Origin: Clusia tigrina
Taxonomy: Eukaryota; Arthropoda; Insecta; Diptera; Clusiidae
Assembly: GCA_920105625.2 (NCBI GenBank)
Contig: OV050030.1
Span: 314,513,289-314,577,288, forward strand
DNA length: 64,000 nucleotides
Direction: 5' to 3'
Shown: positions 52,531 to 63,900 of the stretch, in pieces
Numbering within the stretch: the first letter of the stretch is position 1
How the letters are laid out: each line of letters opens with the position of its first letter
The notes under the pieces: model-generated
Databases searched by the model: none
Seen by the model: the letters and a program-made list of their open reading frames with translations, nothing else
Told to the model about the DNA's origin: nothing
Program-made: the position numbers and the translations under genes

Positions 52531-55500
52531 ATGACGGAGGAATCCATCCATTTTTTCCACCGACTAAACAACAGCAACTACAGGTTGTGGAAGTTCAATG
52601 TCGATGCGGTTTTAAAAGGCCAAGGATTACTAGGAATAGTACAAGGGAAGACGAAGTTTAATGACTCGACAACCCAAGAACAGAGGGATTTGTGGATGAA
52701 GCGTGATGGTAAAGCCATGGGAATACTTATTTCCTCCATCGAAAAGGATCAGGCAAATCATATATTGTCATGTTCCGACTCAAACGAAGTCTACGAAAAG
52801 CTGAAGAATATCCACGACAAGCAAAGTGAAGTGAAAGTTATATGCCTGTACGAAGAATATTTTTCGCTAAAGATGCAAGAAGATGAATCAGTAGCAGCAT
52901 ATGTGTCGAAAGCATCTTCATTAGCGGCAGAAATAGAGGGGCAAGGTGAAAAGTTATCCGACAACATAAAAATGGAGCGAATCATAAGTAGTTTGCCACC
53001 AAGGTACCAAAACTTCAAAACTGTGTGGTATAATATAAAAGAAGGTAGAAACATAGAAAATCTGATGGCAAAACTTCAACTAGAGGAAGATCAGCTTAAG
53101 AAAAATAACGACGCTGACGTGACGGAAGCAGCGTTTAATGCAAAATCAGATAAACACAAAAAATATATTGCAGATAGAAAGAGAACATCTAAATGCAATT
53201 TTTGTCACAAAGTTGGACATTGGGAGAGAGAATGTCGTGCAAAAAAGAAACAAATAAAACATAAACAAGAGAGTAATTCGAAAAGAGACAGCAATGACGA
53301 CGAGGTTGCCTTTGTTGCATCGATGTCAGATGTCATATCAGCCCCATATAGCGATGTGTGGATCGCAGATTCAGGTGCCACTGAGCATATGACTTCACGC
53401 AAAGAGTGGTTTTCTGAACTACATCTTACAAGTTCCAATCGCTTTGTTTACATTGCAAATAATGAGAAATTGCCAATTAGAGGTTTTGGCACAATTAACA
53501 TAAACGCTCTTGTAAACAACAAATGGATACCTCGCACTCTCACTAACGTACAATACGTTCCACAACTAAAACAAAACTTATTCTCTACTGGATCAACGAC
53601 ATCCAAAGGTTTCGCAGTGGTAACAGAATCCACATGTTGTGTTTTGAAAGACAAAAACGAAAATATTGTGGCAACAGGTGTTCGGGATTCTAAAAATCAA
53701 TATAGAATGATATTTCAATTGGGAAATGATTGTGCAGCAAATTCGGCGAAGCTAGATACTCTTCAACAGTGGCATTGCAGACTTGGGCACATAAATACAG
53801 CAGCAATCAAGAATATGTGCAATAAAAATCTAGCTGATGGAATAAACATGACAGATAAAATTGATTTTTTTTGTGAAGATTGCAAAAAAGGAAAAATGCA
53901 TCGTTCATCGCATAGCACAACAATCAAACGTGAAGCAGCTAAATGCGAATATTTTCATATGGATTTATGCGGCCCGATGAATGAAACTGGAGTTGGTGGA
54001 GTTCGTTATTTCATGTTGCTTAAGGATGAAAGCACAAGTTTCAGGTATGTTTACTTTATATGTAACAAATCTGAAGTGCATCAAAAGCTAAAATGTTTCA
54101 TTTTTATGGTACGCAACATGACTGGCAAACGGGTGAAACACATACGGTGTGACAACGGTACGGAGTTTATAAACAAAGATGTAGTGGAGCTTCTGTCAAA
54201 CAATGGAATTGTTCTAGAAAAGATTTCGCCGTACACTCCAGAACAAAATGGTTTCATCGAGAGGGACAACAGGACAGTTCAAGAGTCGGCTCGTACGATG
54301 TTATTAGCGAGCGGTTTGAACACATTTCTTTGGCCAGAAGCAGTTCGAACAGCGGTTTATATTCTAAACAGATCAGCGCCTGCAAATCGTTTAAAAACAC
54401 CTTACGAATGGTGGTTTGGCAAGAAACCAGATTTAAGTCACCTGAAGATTTTCGGTACTGAATGTATGGTGTACCAACCAAAACAACTTGGGGGGTATGA
54501 ACCTACCACAAAAAACTTTCGCATGTATGACAGAGAGTCGAAGAAGGTTGTTGTTAGCTGTGACGTCGTTTTCAATGAAAAGCCTATTAAAGTTGAGAAA
54601 ACTATTGAAATAGAAGAAGAAGCAACAAATGATGTAAATGGCGAACAAGACAGTGTATCTGATAGTTTCCTATTTCAACTACAAGCAGCCAGTACTCCGA
54701 AGACTTCGATAACAAAGGAATCATCAACGATTGATAAGGTAACGACTCCTGACAGCTCTACAAATCCAGATTTAGCAGCAGATGTGAGGGAACATAAACA
54801 GTATGGTTTGCGAAAAGAAATTGTACCCCCTAAACGCTTTGGTATCGATTACATGAGTTGCTTGGCAACCATTTCAGAACCGGATACATACAATGACGCT
54901 GTTAGTTCGGAATATGCAGAAAATTGGATTTCAGCGATAAATTACGAACTAGATTCACTCGAACTAAACCAAACATGGGAACTGGTACATAAGCCACAAA
55001 ACAAGAATATTGTTGGATGTAAGTGGGTGTTTAAAATTAAATCACTCCCAAATCAAGAACCCATATTTAAAGCGCGACTAGTTGCCAAAGGCTATTCGCA
55101 AGAGTCTGGAATAGACTTTAGAGAAACATATTCTCCGGTCGTAAGATATGATTCAGTGAGAGCTGCTTTAGCGTTGGCCGCTATTGAAGACATGGAAATG
55201 ATGCAATTTGACGTAAAAACAGCCTTTTTATATGGCGAACTCAGCGAAGAGATATATATGGACATTCCAAAGGGCATCAACGTAAGCCAAGATAAAAATT
55301 TAGTTTTTCGTCTCAAAAAATGTCTTTATGGCCTAAAGCAGGCGTCTCGAAATTGGAATTTGAAATTCATTGAATTTCTAAAAATATTTAAAATGAAGCA
55401 ATCTATTGCCGATCACTGTCTTTTCTATGGAACTATTGAAAACAGTACAATGATTTTGCTGCTATATGTTGACGACGGGTTGATAATGTCCACTAGCAAA

Positions 55501-56328
55501 CGTGGATTAAAATTATTCATTGATACGTTGTCAGAAAATTTTCGTATTACGTATGGCGAGCATAATTATTATGTTGGCCTAGAAATTCATCGGGATAGAT
55601 TGAACAAGTCCATCACAATAAATCAACATTCCTATATTCAGAAAATTCTTCGGAAATTTAATATGGATGATGCTAATACAATTTCAACGCCATCTGATTG
55701 CAACGTATATTTAACTAAATCGAGTGACGAAGATAATGTCCAATACCCATTTAGACAAGCTGTTGGTTCTTTGATGTTTGCTGCTATAGTATCTAGACCC
55801 GATATTTCGTATGCAGTAGAAATAAGTAAATTCACCGAAAGTCCGAAAAGAAGTCATGTCGAGGCCCTTAAGCGTATATTTCGGTACCTGAAAGCAACTA
55901 TAGACAACTGCATCGAATATAAATCAAACAAATCATTCAAATTTGAAGGTTTTACTGACGCAGATTTTGCTCGTGACATCGACACAAGAAGATCCACAAC
56001 AGGCTACGTGTTTCTCATAAACGACAGCGCAATCACTTGGAGAAGTCATCGTCAGAAAACAGTCGCGTTATCCACAACGGAAGCAGAGTGTATGGCGGCA
56101 TGTGAAGGTGCTAAGGAAGCAATTTGGCTTCAGCAATTATTATCTGATGTTGGATATTCTCAAAGCTCACCTACAATTCTTAATGTTGATAACCAGGGTG
56201 CAATACGACTCATTAGAAATCCGGAATTGCATCATAATACAAAACATATCGACATAAGACTACAATTCATCAGAGATCTTCAGAAGAATAAAACTATTGA
56301 GCTCAAATATGTAAATACTGAATTATAA
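52531..56328 (+). CDS. Copia gag-pol polyprotein, copy 2 (1265 codons)
   Basis: Same domain series as copy 1. Differences I see at protein level: Ile for Met near residue 104, Ala for Val near 702, Tyr for Asp near 805, and loss of one Gly codon (A-V-E-I-S for A-V-G-E-I-S, near 55820) in the RT connection. All catalytic motifs are kept (D-S-G-A, R-C-D-N-G-T, Y-V-D-D, F-T-D-A-D). The same TAA ends the frame before the A-D-I-L-T-K-P-L tail. The very low divergence suggests that the dimer formed recently. Confidence 0.95.
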   Translation: MTEESIHFFHRLNNSNYRLWKFNVDAVLKGQGLLGIVQGKTKFNDSTTQEQRDLWMKRDGKAMGILISSIEKDQANHILSCSDSNEVYEKLKNIHDKQSEVKVICLYEEYFSLKMQEDESVAAYVSKASSLAAEIEGQGEKLSDNIKMERIISSLPPRYQNFKTVWYNIKEGRNIENLMAKLQLEEDQLKKNNDADVTEAAFNAKSDKHKKYIADRKRTSKCNFCHKVGHWERECRAKKKQIKHKQESNSKRDSNDDEVAFVASMSDVISAPYSDVWIADSGATEHMTSRKEWFSELHLTSSNRFVYIANNEKLPIRGFGTININALVNNKWIPRTLTNVQYVPQLKQNLFSTGSTTSKGFAVVTESTCCVLKDKNENIVATGVRDSKNQYRMIFQLGNDCAANSAKLDTLQQWHCRLGHINTAAIKNMCNKNLADGINMTDKIDFFCEDCKKGKMHRSSHSTTIKREAAKCEYFHMDLCGPMNETGVGGVRYFMLLKDESTSFRYVYFICNKSEVHQKLKCFIFMVRNMTGKRVKHIRCDNGTEFINKDVVELLSNNGIVLEKISPYTPEQNGFIERDNRTVQESARTMLLASGLNTFLWPEAVRTAVYILNRSAPANRLKTPYEWWFGKKPDLSHLKIFGTECMVYQPKQLGGYEPTTKNFRMYDRESKKVVVSCDVVFNEKPIKVEKTIEIEEEATNDVNGEQDSVSDSFLFQLQAASTPKTSITKESSTIDKVTTPDSSTNPDLAADVREHKQYGLRKEIVPPKRFGIDYMSCLATISEPDTYNDAVSSEYAENWISAINYELDSLELNQTWELVHKPQNKNIVGCKWVFKIKSLPNQEPIFKARLVAKGYSQESGIDFRETYSPVVRYDSVRAALALAAIEDMEMMQFDVKTAFLYGELSEEIYMDIPKGINVSQDKNLVFRLKKCLYGLKQASRNWNLKFIEFLKIFKMKQSIADHCLFYGTIENSTMILLLYVDDGLIMSTSKRGLKLFIDTLSENFRITYGEHNYYVGLEIHRDRLNKSITINQHSYIQKILRKFNMDDANTISTPSDCNVYLTKSSDEDNVQYPFRQAVGSLMFAAIVSRPDISYAVEISKFTESPKRSHVEALKRIFRYLKATIDNCIEYKSNKSFKFEGFTDADFARDIDTRRSTTGYVFLINDSAITWRSHRQKTVALSTTEAECMAACEGAKEAIWLQQLLSDVGYSQSSPTILNVDNQGAIRLIRNPELHHNTKHIDIRLQFIRDLQKNKTIELKYVNTEL

Positions 56329-56422
56329 CGTGCTGATATACTTACAAAGCCTTTGACGACTCAAAGATTTAAGAATAATCTACAGCTTTTGGGAATGTTG
56401 GAATTTAAACAATGAGTGAGAG

Positions 56423-56671
56423 TGTTAAAAGCAACACTGTTTAATTACAACTCTATATAATCTTCATATTCCTATCTTCATATTCTTCGTTAACTCATGC
56501 ATACGTGTCCTATTCTGATTGGTTGTTTTATTCAGCTACTAACGTATGTAACAACTTAGATATATACAACTCTATTACCCATGTATAGATTTATCACTTC
56601 GTTTCTAACCTTTGCAAATACAAGAACTACTTATATTGTAATATTGAACCCACTCGTGTTTTACTTCAATA
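56423..56671 (+). repeat. Copia 3' LTR
   Basis: 249 bp with two visible differences from the other two LTRs (CATGCATACG for CATGCTTACG; GTAACAACT for GTAAAAACT). It is followed by the target duplication AAAGT and the resumed Gypsy copy B. Confidence 0.9.
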
Positions 56672-57035
56672 AAAGTGACCACCAATCATATAAGTGACTA
56701 ATGATAAAATATTCAGGGAAGGATATAAGCTCATGCCTCCAAAGATGGCTGGTAAATCGGGGCGAATACGATTTTTCTATTGAATATATAAAAGGGAAAA
56801 CAAACAATGGGCCATATTCGGCAAAAATCTCCTATGTTACGTAAAGTTTTTAAAAAAACTGAAGCAGATTTGGGTTCATAACAGATCTGTTAAAGTTGGT
56901 ACTCCGCAAACGCTTTTTCTCCGAATCTGTTACGGAGCTGTGAATCGATGTTCGGACTTGTTATGATTTCAAAAGTAAATAAAATGGAACGAAGAACTTT
57001 GTAAGTTTTTTATATGTTTTTTTCGTTTTCCTCTT
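56672..57035 (+). pseudogene. Gypsy remnant, copy B, right part
   Basis: Resumes the RNase H region of copy B (G-E-Y-D-F-S-I-E-Y-I-K-G-K-T near 56765) and the downstream noncoding part. It is colinear with 41709-42072 of copy A with a few substitutions. Homology ends at 57035, exactly where the LTR of the minus-strand Gypsy begins. Confidence 0.75.
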
Positions 57036-57217
57036 TGTAATACTCTACCGAAATCCAAATAAAGCACTCAGAACCACAGAATATTTGTTTGCAATTAATT
57101 TATTTTATTTCTCAGTACCACGCTGCTTATCGTTTGTTTACTTTTATAATAACTAAACGTTTACAACTATGTTGCCACCCGTTCTCAATTTCCCCGACAT
57201 GGATCAGTGTTGCCACA
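57036..57217 (-). repeat. 3' LTR of minus-strand Gypsy element (182 bp)
   Basis: The minus strand begins TGTGGCAACA right after a purine-rich tract (AAAAAGGATAGGAGGGA) and ends GAGTATTACA. The pol frame runs 14 bp into the LTR before its stop. The matching 5' LTR is not in the window because the element is cut at 60950. Confidence 0.75.
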
Positions 57218-59339
57218 TCCCTCCTATCCTTTTTAGCTTTAATTTTATTCCTTGGTCTCCTGATCCCGGCAAGGCTGGTGGTGAATCATCCACATGACTT
57301 GGTGGCGAAGTAAAGGCTGGTGATAAATCGTCCACATGACTTGGTGGCAAAGTAAAGGCTGGTGATGAATCATCCACATGACTTGGTGGCAAGGTATTAT
57401 TCGGTGTTGATGGCGATGCCTGTGAAGAGTCCGTAACTGGTGATGATGGTTTTTGCGGGACTGTGGATGACGGTATCTTTTTAACATGGCTGATGTTTCT
57501 CCTGAATGTTTTTCCATTACCCCTGACTTCTACGTCGTTTCCACTTCTGTTTACCACTTCGTATTCGGTAACATCAAAGTTGGTTGTGAGCTTATGCGGA
57601 AAAACTACATTCTTGAGCAGCACTTTGTCTCCAACAGCTATTTCCGATTCTTTTGCTTTCCATCTTTTATCCCCTCTTTCCTTTCCTTTTGTTTGTTTGT
57701 GCAATCCAAGTCTCTTGCAGATGAGTCGATCATATCCTCTGTAATGTCCTGAATGCTTGTGATCTTGTCCCGTATAACTCGGTTAAACATTAGTTCAGAT
57801 GGAGGTGATCCTGTCGTGCCATGCGATGTAACGTTATACATTAAACTTCTGTATCTCCTGTTTATAGTTGCCCTTGTTTACGTTGGCAATTTTTAACCTG
57901 TTCATGTTCTCGACCTCTCCATTGGCCTGTGTCGTGATTTGTGTGATGTCGTTCCGGGTACAAAAGTTTTTGAATTCTGCGCTAATGTATTGACGGCCAT
58001 TATCTGTTCTCAACGATTTTGGCAATCCCAGTCTACAAAATATCTCCTGCATGGCCTTTATGATTCTTTCAGAGGATATGTTCTTCAGAAACACTACCTC
58101 CTGATACCGCGAGTAGTAGTCTATCAGTACTAAGACGTGCTCGTTGTTGGGAAGTGGCCCTAATAAGTCTGTTGCCACGCATTGCCAGGGGCCATTCGGA
58201 AACGCGTGCCTCTGCATCGGCGCCGGATTTGATACTTGGGAGACTAGCAGACAGTCGCGACAGCTCTTGACAAAGTTTTCTGCTTCTTTATCTATACCCG
58301 GCCACCAGACTTTAGCTCTTAGTCTGCGTTTCATAGCTGACTCTCCTGGGTGTCCTTCATGAGCTAACTGAAGTATTTCACTCCGCAGCGACTTCGGTAT
58401 TACGATGCGAGTACCCCGCAGGAGGATACATCCAATCGCCGAGAGCTCAAACCAGAATGGGTAGTAGGTACTTGATTTGTCAGAATCCCAAGGGTCGTTT
58501 CTGATGTGAGCAACATTGTTAGAGATTTCTTCATCTTCCGCACTTCTTTCAGCTATGACAGTGATCGTAAGCGATCTAGGGATCGAGCTTGCCACAATAC
58601 GAAATATGTTCTCCTTGCAATTCCTGTCGAATGAGCCCGCGTCATCGATTTTGCAAAGCCTCGATAACGAATCCGCTATATTTTCTCTTCCTGTACGATA
58701 GATTACCTTAAACTTAAATGATTGTAATCGTAATAACCATCGTTCTATTCTGGCCGGAGGCTTAGATGTTCGCTTAAAAATGGTCTCCAATGGCTTGTGG
58801 TCTGTCATTAATTCAAATTCCAAGCCTGCTAGGTAATAATAAAATCTTTCAACTGACCAAACTAGAGCCAAACTTTCTTTTTCCGTCTGCGAGTATCGCT
58901 TTTCAACGTCAGACAAGCTCTTGCTAGCGAAAGTTATAATCTTTGGATCACTGTTAGACTCAAACTGGATCAATACCGCGCCCAAGGCCACTGGACTGGC
59001 GTCTGCCACTACGCGAGTTCTTTTCTTGGGATCGAAGTATGATAAGTTTTGAATATGGGCTAGTTGCGTTTTGAGAGTTTGAAAAGCGTTTGCCTGATCC
59101 GGGCCCCAAACAAATTTTGCGTCCGCTTTTAAAAGGATCCTCAATGGTTCAGTAACATCTGCCAAGTCAGGGATGAATTTACCTACGTATGTGATCAGGC
59201 CCAAGAAACTTCTGGTCTCTTCTCTAGAATTTGGAGCTCGAAATTCTGTGATGGTCTTAATTTTTTCTGGATCTGCAGTGAAGCCCTTGTCTGAGAGGAT
59301 GTGTCCCAAAACTTTAATTTTTGAGTTTTCCAAACGCAT
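57204..59339 (-). pseudogene. Gypsy RNase H and integrase with repeat-bearing tail
   Basis: The frame 57834-59339 (501 codons) holds RNase H (V-A-D-A-S-P-V-A-L-G-A-V near 59010; D-H-K-P-L near 58800), the integrase zinc finger (H-E-G-H-P-G then C-R-D-C near 58270) and core residues (T-D-L-L-G-P near 58160; R-T-D-N-G near 58010; Glu in G-E-V-E near 57915). Frameshifts near 57840 and 57700 lead to 57638-57841 and then 57204-57704. The latter contains a G-D-K-V-L-L region and a tail with three copies of a P-P-S-H-V-D-D-centred 14-residue repeat. It resembles Ty3/Gypsy elements with a Mag-like pol; the clade is tentative. Confidence 0.8.
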
Positions 59340-59929
59340 TTTTCTTCGTTGAGTACCAGATTATGTTCCTTAACTACATTAAGTACTTCTTTGACGGCTT
59401 TGTCGTGCTCTTCTTCCGTGTTACCATATATAATGACATCGTCTATATAATTAAGGCAATTACTACATGTTGCCAAGAGTCCTTCTATTGTCCGTTGAAA
59501 AATTTCAGGCGCAGAATTTACGCCGAACATTAGCCTTTTATATCTAAATAGACCCTTGTGCGTTATAAAGGTGGTTATTTCGCGGCTGCCTTCGTGTAGC
59601 TCAAGCTGGTGATATGCGCTTTTAAGGTCTAGTCTTGAAAAATATTTTGCGCTTCTTAGTTTCGTCATAAAAGAGTCAAAAGTCGGTAACGGGTAGTTTT
59701 CTCGCAGGATAGCTTTGTTCGCTCGCCGCATATCAATGCATAACCTCATTTCACCATTTCCCTTAAATACTATCACCATCGGCGAAATCCATGGACTTGG
59801 ACCGACCACCGGTTCGATTATGTCCAGACTGATTGCCTCCTCAAGCTTATTAGCCACTTTTTCCTCAAGGGCTATTGGTATGCGTCGAAGTGGTTGTTGT
59901 ACAGGCTTCACAGAGGGATCAATTGACAG
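59195..59929 (-). pseudogene. Gypsy reverse transcriptase
   Basis: 238 codons with P-L-R-R-I-P near the start, I-S-P-M-V near 59775, L-C-I-D-M-R-R-A-N-K, R-L-D-L-K-S-A-Y-H-Q-L near 59620, F-G-V-N-S-A-P-E-I-F-Q near 59510 and the catalytic Y-I-D-D near 59440. Single-base frameshifts separate it from protease (near 59930) and from RNase H (near 59330). It would copy element RNA into cDNA; as read it is inactive. Confidence 0.8.
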
Positions 59930-59930
59930 T

Positions 59931-60950
59931 TTAACTTGTAAGTCTCACCGATGTTTCGCGCCCTAGTAATGACTGACTTCCATTTTCAATTACATAAAAT
60001 GTAGCAATCATTTCAGACTCGTTGTTTAATGTAATTGGGGCGTCGAACACACAGATGACTTTCAGGACCTGGTTCGAAGCATATGCCTTGAATTGGTTTG
60101 ACGAGCTCGATCGTATATTCCATAGGACCGCATTATTGTTCTTCAGCATCGTCCAGTCTTTCTCACTCACGAGATTAAACCGCGAGCCGGAATCAATAAC
60201 CATTAGCAATGGTTGTCCTCCAATACGACACTCTATGATTTCGTCACCTTTGCAATTGTCATCGATTTTGAAACAGTCAAATTCGCGCAATGCGTCACCA
60301 TCATCTGGGTCCATTCCTTCTGCATTTTGGATACAACGTACCTTCGTCGGCCTAGTGTAGCGCTGCTTTTCGTCACTCCCTCTGTCAAATTTCCTCTTGA
60401 AGCTTTTGGTTTTGCATTTTAGAGCAAAATGACCAATAAGCGAGCATTTGTTGCATTTTGCATTTCGGGCCGGGCAGTTCATGGAGGTGCCGGTATGGCC
60501 CTTTCGCCCACATCTAAAACACTCAGCGTCTGGGTTTTGAGCAAAACTTTTTTCGACGAAATTTTGTTCACTATCTCCCCATCGGCCTTTGTCAGCAAAC
60601 CTTGAGACTGCTTGTTAATCTGCTCGTAAATTTGACAAGCTTCCATGATTTCATTCAAGCTATGCTCTTTTTCCAATAGCCTCTTTTTCAGCTCAAGGGG
60701 GGCCTACGTGTCGATTAGCTTGTCCTTTATGCAAATTTCTTCTATTTCCGCTTTTGTGGATCCAAAATGGCATTTTGCAACTTGTTGCCTCAAGCGCAAT
60801 ACAAATTTGTTAAAGGGCTCTCCCTCAGCTGGTGTTATGCTCCTGTACAAATGCCTCTCAAATGTGGAATTTCTCTTCGGCGAAAAATATTTGTCTAATT
60901 TTGAGACCAATATAGTGAACACATCGTTATTGCATTTCTCGTTGTAGCTC
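59931..60950 (-). pseudogene. Gypsy gag C-terminus, zinc knuckles and protease, 5'-cut
   Basis: Gag pieces at 60704-60922 and 60479-60676 (same frame, split by a TAG near 60701) have the L-R-Q-Q-V-A-K-C and N-E-I-M-E-A-C features of Gypsy gag. They are followed by two CCHC knuckles (C-F-R-C-G-R-K-G-H near 60515; C-N-K-C-S-L-I-G-H-F-A-L-K-C near 60440). The frame 59931-60482 carries the protease motif D-S-G-S-R-F-N-L-V near 60190. The 5' end of gag and the 5' LTR are missing: BEL sequence starts at about 60951. Confidence 0.75.
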
Positions 60951-63900
60951 GGCTAGCTGTGGAGCAAACTTGGGAGGCCATGCTGATTCTTTCCCATGTA
61001 GAAAAAATGGCCCGTAAAGCCACAGGTCACATCTTGCAAATTCTCCTGGTGATAATCCTCGTGAAACAACGTCAGCTGGGTTATCCTTGGAGCTAACATG
61101 ACGCCACTGTTCTGCTAATGTCAAACCTTGAACAGTAGCTACCCTGTTGGCTACAAATGTTTGAAATGATGAGGAGGCTGAATTAATCCAAGACAGAACT
61201 ATTTGTGAGTCTGTCCACAAAAAGGTGCGACAATCCTTTAACCGTAAATCATTTTTTACCCTAGCTGCCAACTGTGAGAATAGTACTGCTGCGCATAGTT
61301 CCAAGCGAGGCAATGTTTGTAGCTTAAGTGGAGTTACGCGTGATTTGGCACATAACAACCTCACTACTACTCTTCCTTCTTTGAAGATAGATCTGATATA
61401 AATTGCTGCTCCGAAGGCCTTTTCTGATGCATCGGAGAAGACGTGAAGTTGAATTGATGTTGGGATCTCACTTCTATGAATGTGTCGTGAGAATTTAAAG
61501 TTGTCCAATTCTTGCAATGCGCTTCGAAAACGCTCCCATCTTGTATGTAATTCTGCTGGTAGAGCTTCATCCCAACTAATTTTTAATTGCCATAATGCTT
61601 GTATAAAGATTTTGCCAAGAGGATCAAATAATCTCGCTACGTCTGAGGTGACAGACCGCTTGGAAATTCGTTTAACGGGGTTGAGATTCACCTTTACAGA
61701 ATTGGTCAGTCTTTGGCAGCCATGTCAGGCCCAGGGTTTTTATTGAATCATTCTTGTCGTTAGTAAAATCCAAATTAACTTCCTGGTCACCTTGTGGAAA
61801 GTTCTGAAGGAGTTTAGGGTGATTTGCACACCATTTGCGCAGATTGAATCCATACCCATTCAACATAGTGATGAGTTGCCGTTGAGTTTCCATGGCGGTA
61901 ATCAGACTGTCTGATCCACCAAGACCATCGTCGACATAAAAGTTATCCTGAAGCATCTGAGCACCTAGTGGATACCGGATGGCGTTTTCTGATGACATTT
62001 GTTTGACACATCTTGTGGCGAGGTATGGTGCCGATCTTGTCCCATATGTGACAGTGTTAAGTTCTTAACACTTCAGTGGTTTCTTAGGGTCGCTCCTCCA
62101 TATGATCAATTCATAATGGCGATCTTCAGAGTGGACCAGTATCTGCCGATACATTTTTTCAATGTCGGTGGTGAATACAAATTTCGGTAGACGGAAACGT
62201 AGCAGGATTGAAAATAGTTCGGATTGTATGGTTGGACCTATGTGCATTATGTCATTGAGTGAGCCTCCCGATGACTTTTTTGAAGATGCGTCAAATACCA
62301 CCCGCAGTTTTGTTGTGCTGCTGTCAGGTTTAAGTACACAGTGGTGTGGGATGAAGTAATTAGGTGAGAGTATTTCATTGATGTTGAGGATAAAATTGAT
62401 TCAGCTAGTTCGACTTCGTCCAGTTTCCATAGCCGTTCAATAAGTTGGTTTGTATCGTCATCATCCTCACTGCAAATACCGCAAGTTTCTGACGCCATCT
62501 GAAGTTCTCCTATCCTTCCTGATAGTATCCAGCCAAACACTGTGTTTTGTAGTGTTGGAAGTTCGATTGCTAATCGTATCTGTCCAATTGACAATACTTG
62601 GTGATAAAATTCCGCTCCTAATAAAACATCGATTTTGTCAGGACGGTTGAATACTGGATCCGCTAAAGTGATGTTCTTCGGAATTGGCCATTTGGATATG
62701 TCAAATGGTTTTGTCGGTTGCGGAGAAATTATATCTCCTAGAACGAACGCCTCCAGTCGAGTGGAAAAGCCGTTAATTCCTGACTGTAGTTCAAGGCTAA
62801 CTCGACGCTGTGCTCTCCGAGTTCTCTTGCCTATTCCTTGGACATTCATTGTTGTGGACTTCGTTGAAATTCCAAGTCTCTTGACAAGCCGTTCACTCAC
62901 GATATTGATCTGAGATCCGGAGTCCAGAATGGCTCTGCATTCAACTTCCTGCCCGTTGTTGCTGACTATTTTCACCATTGCAGTGCTGAGGAGCACATAT
63001 CCCTGTTGCTTCGACTCCTTCGAAGCTACTAGTGCTGTGGACTGTTGAGGGTGTGGTTCATACTTGACCTGGTTTACGGCTGGTTCGCTGCGATATCCTT
63101 CAGAATGTACTAATGTATTGTGACTGTGATTACACTTAGTACATTTTCTTGACATACAATCATTTGCCCAGTGTCCAGGCTTTAGACAATTAATGCATAG
63201 CTTATGTGTTTTTAGGAACTGTAACCTCTTCTGAACAGAAAGTTTCAAAAAGCTTTGGCATGCAAACAGCGGATGTGTTTGGCTATTGCAAGACAAGCAT
63301 TTCTTGATTCCTTGTTTTGTGGCTATTACCGTTGTCAATGTTTTTGCCGTATGCTCTCTTTGGCCGATTGCCTCGAGAGACTGGAATCTCGTTTCAATAA
63401 ACTTTAAGAATTGCCTTAGGGTAGGTAATTCCTTTGGCTTCTCCAATGACTGCTCATATGCAATCCGCGTGCCTTTGTCTAATTTCTTCACTAGGAGGTG
63501 GAGAATAATTCGTGTCTAAACCAAGGTTTCTTAATGCCAGTAAGGTTTCCTGGGTTGTATCATGAAGTCCTTTTAGTGCTGCCGCTGATGGATAGTCTGT
63601 TGAGTGTTTGTTTTGCCCCAATAGTTTTTCCAACAGAGCTGAAGTTAGCAATCGCACATTGCTATATCGATCTTGGAGTGATTCCCATGCAGTTTGGTAG
63701 TTATTCTCAGTTAGAGTGAGGTGTATAATTAATCGTTCTGCTTCTCCGATCAAATTTGTTTTAAGATACCACATCTTCTGTATTGTTGGAAGTGGCCTTT
63801 TGTTGATCATTTCATTGAATAGATCATAAAATTGTTGCCACTTCAGGTAATCTCCATCGAATTTTGGCAGTATTACCTTTGGCAAATGTTCGGCGTGTGA

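Larger units (their letters stand above)
47952..56671 (+). mobile_element. Tandem Copia dimer (LTR-ORF-LTR-ORF-LTR)
   Basis: Three 249-bp LTRs at 47952, 52189 and 56423 enclose two complete internal regions. The repeat distance is 4237 and 4234 bp. One 5-bp duplication, AAAGT, flanks the outer ends (47947-47951 and 56672-56676). The unoccupied paralogous site in Gypsy copy A at 41709-41713 has AAAGT once. No target duplication borders the central LTR, so the two copies did not arrive as independent insertions beside each other. Confidence 0.9.

Noticed and set aside
57939..58133. Plus-strand small frames across the Gypsy pol
   Set aside because: They are antisense shadows of RNase H and integrase.
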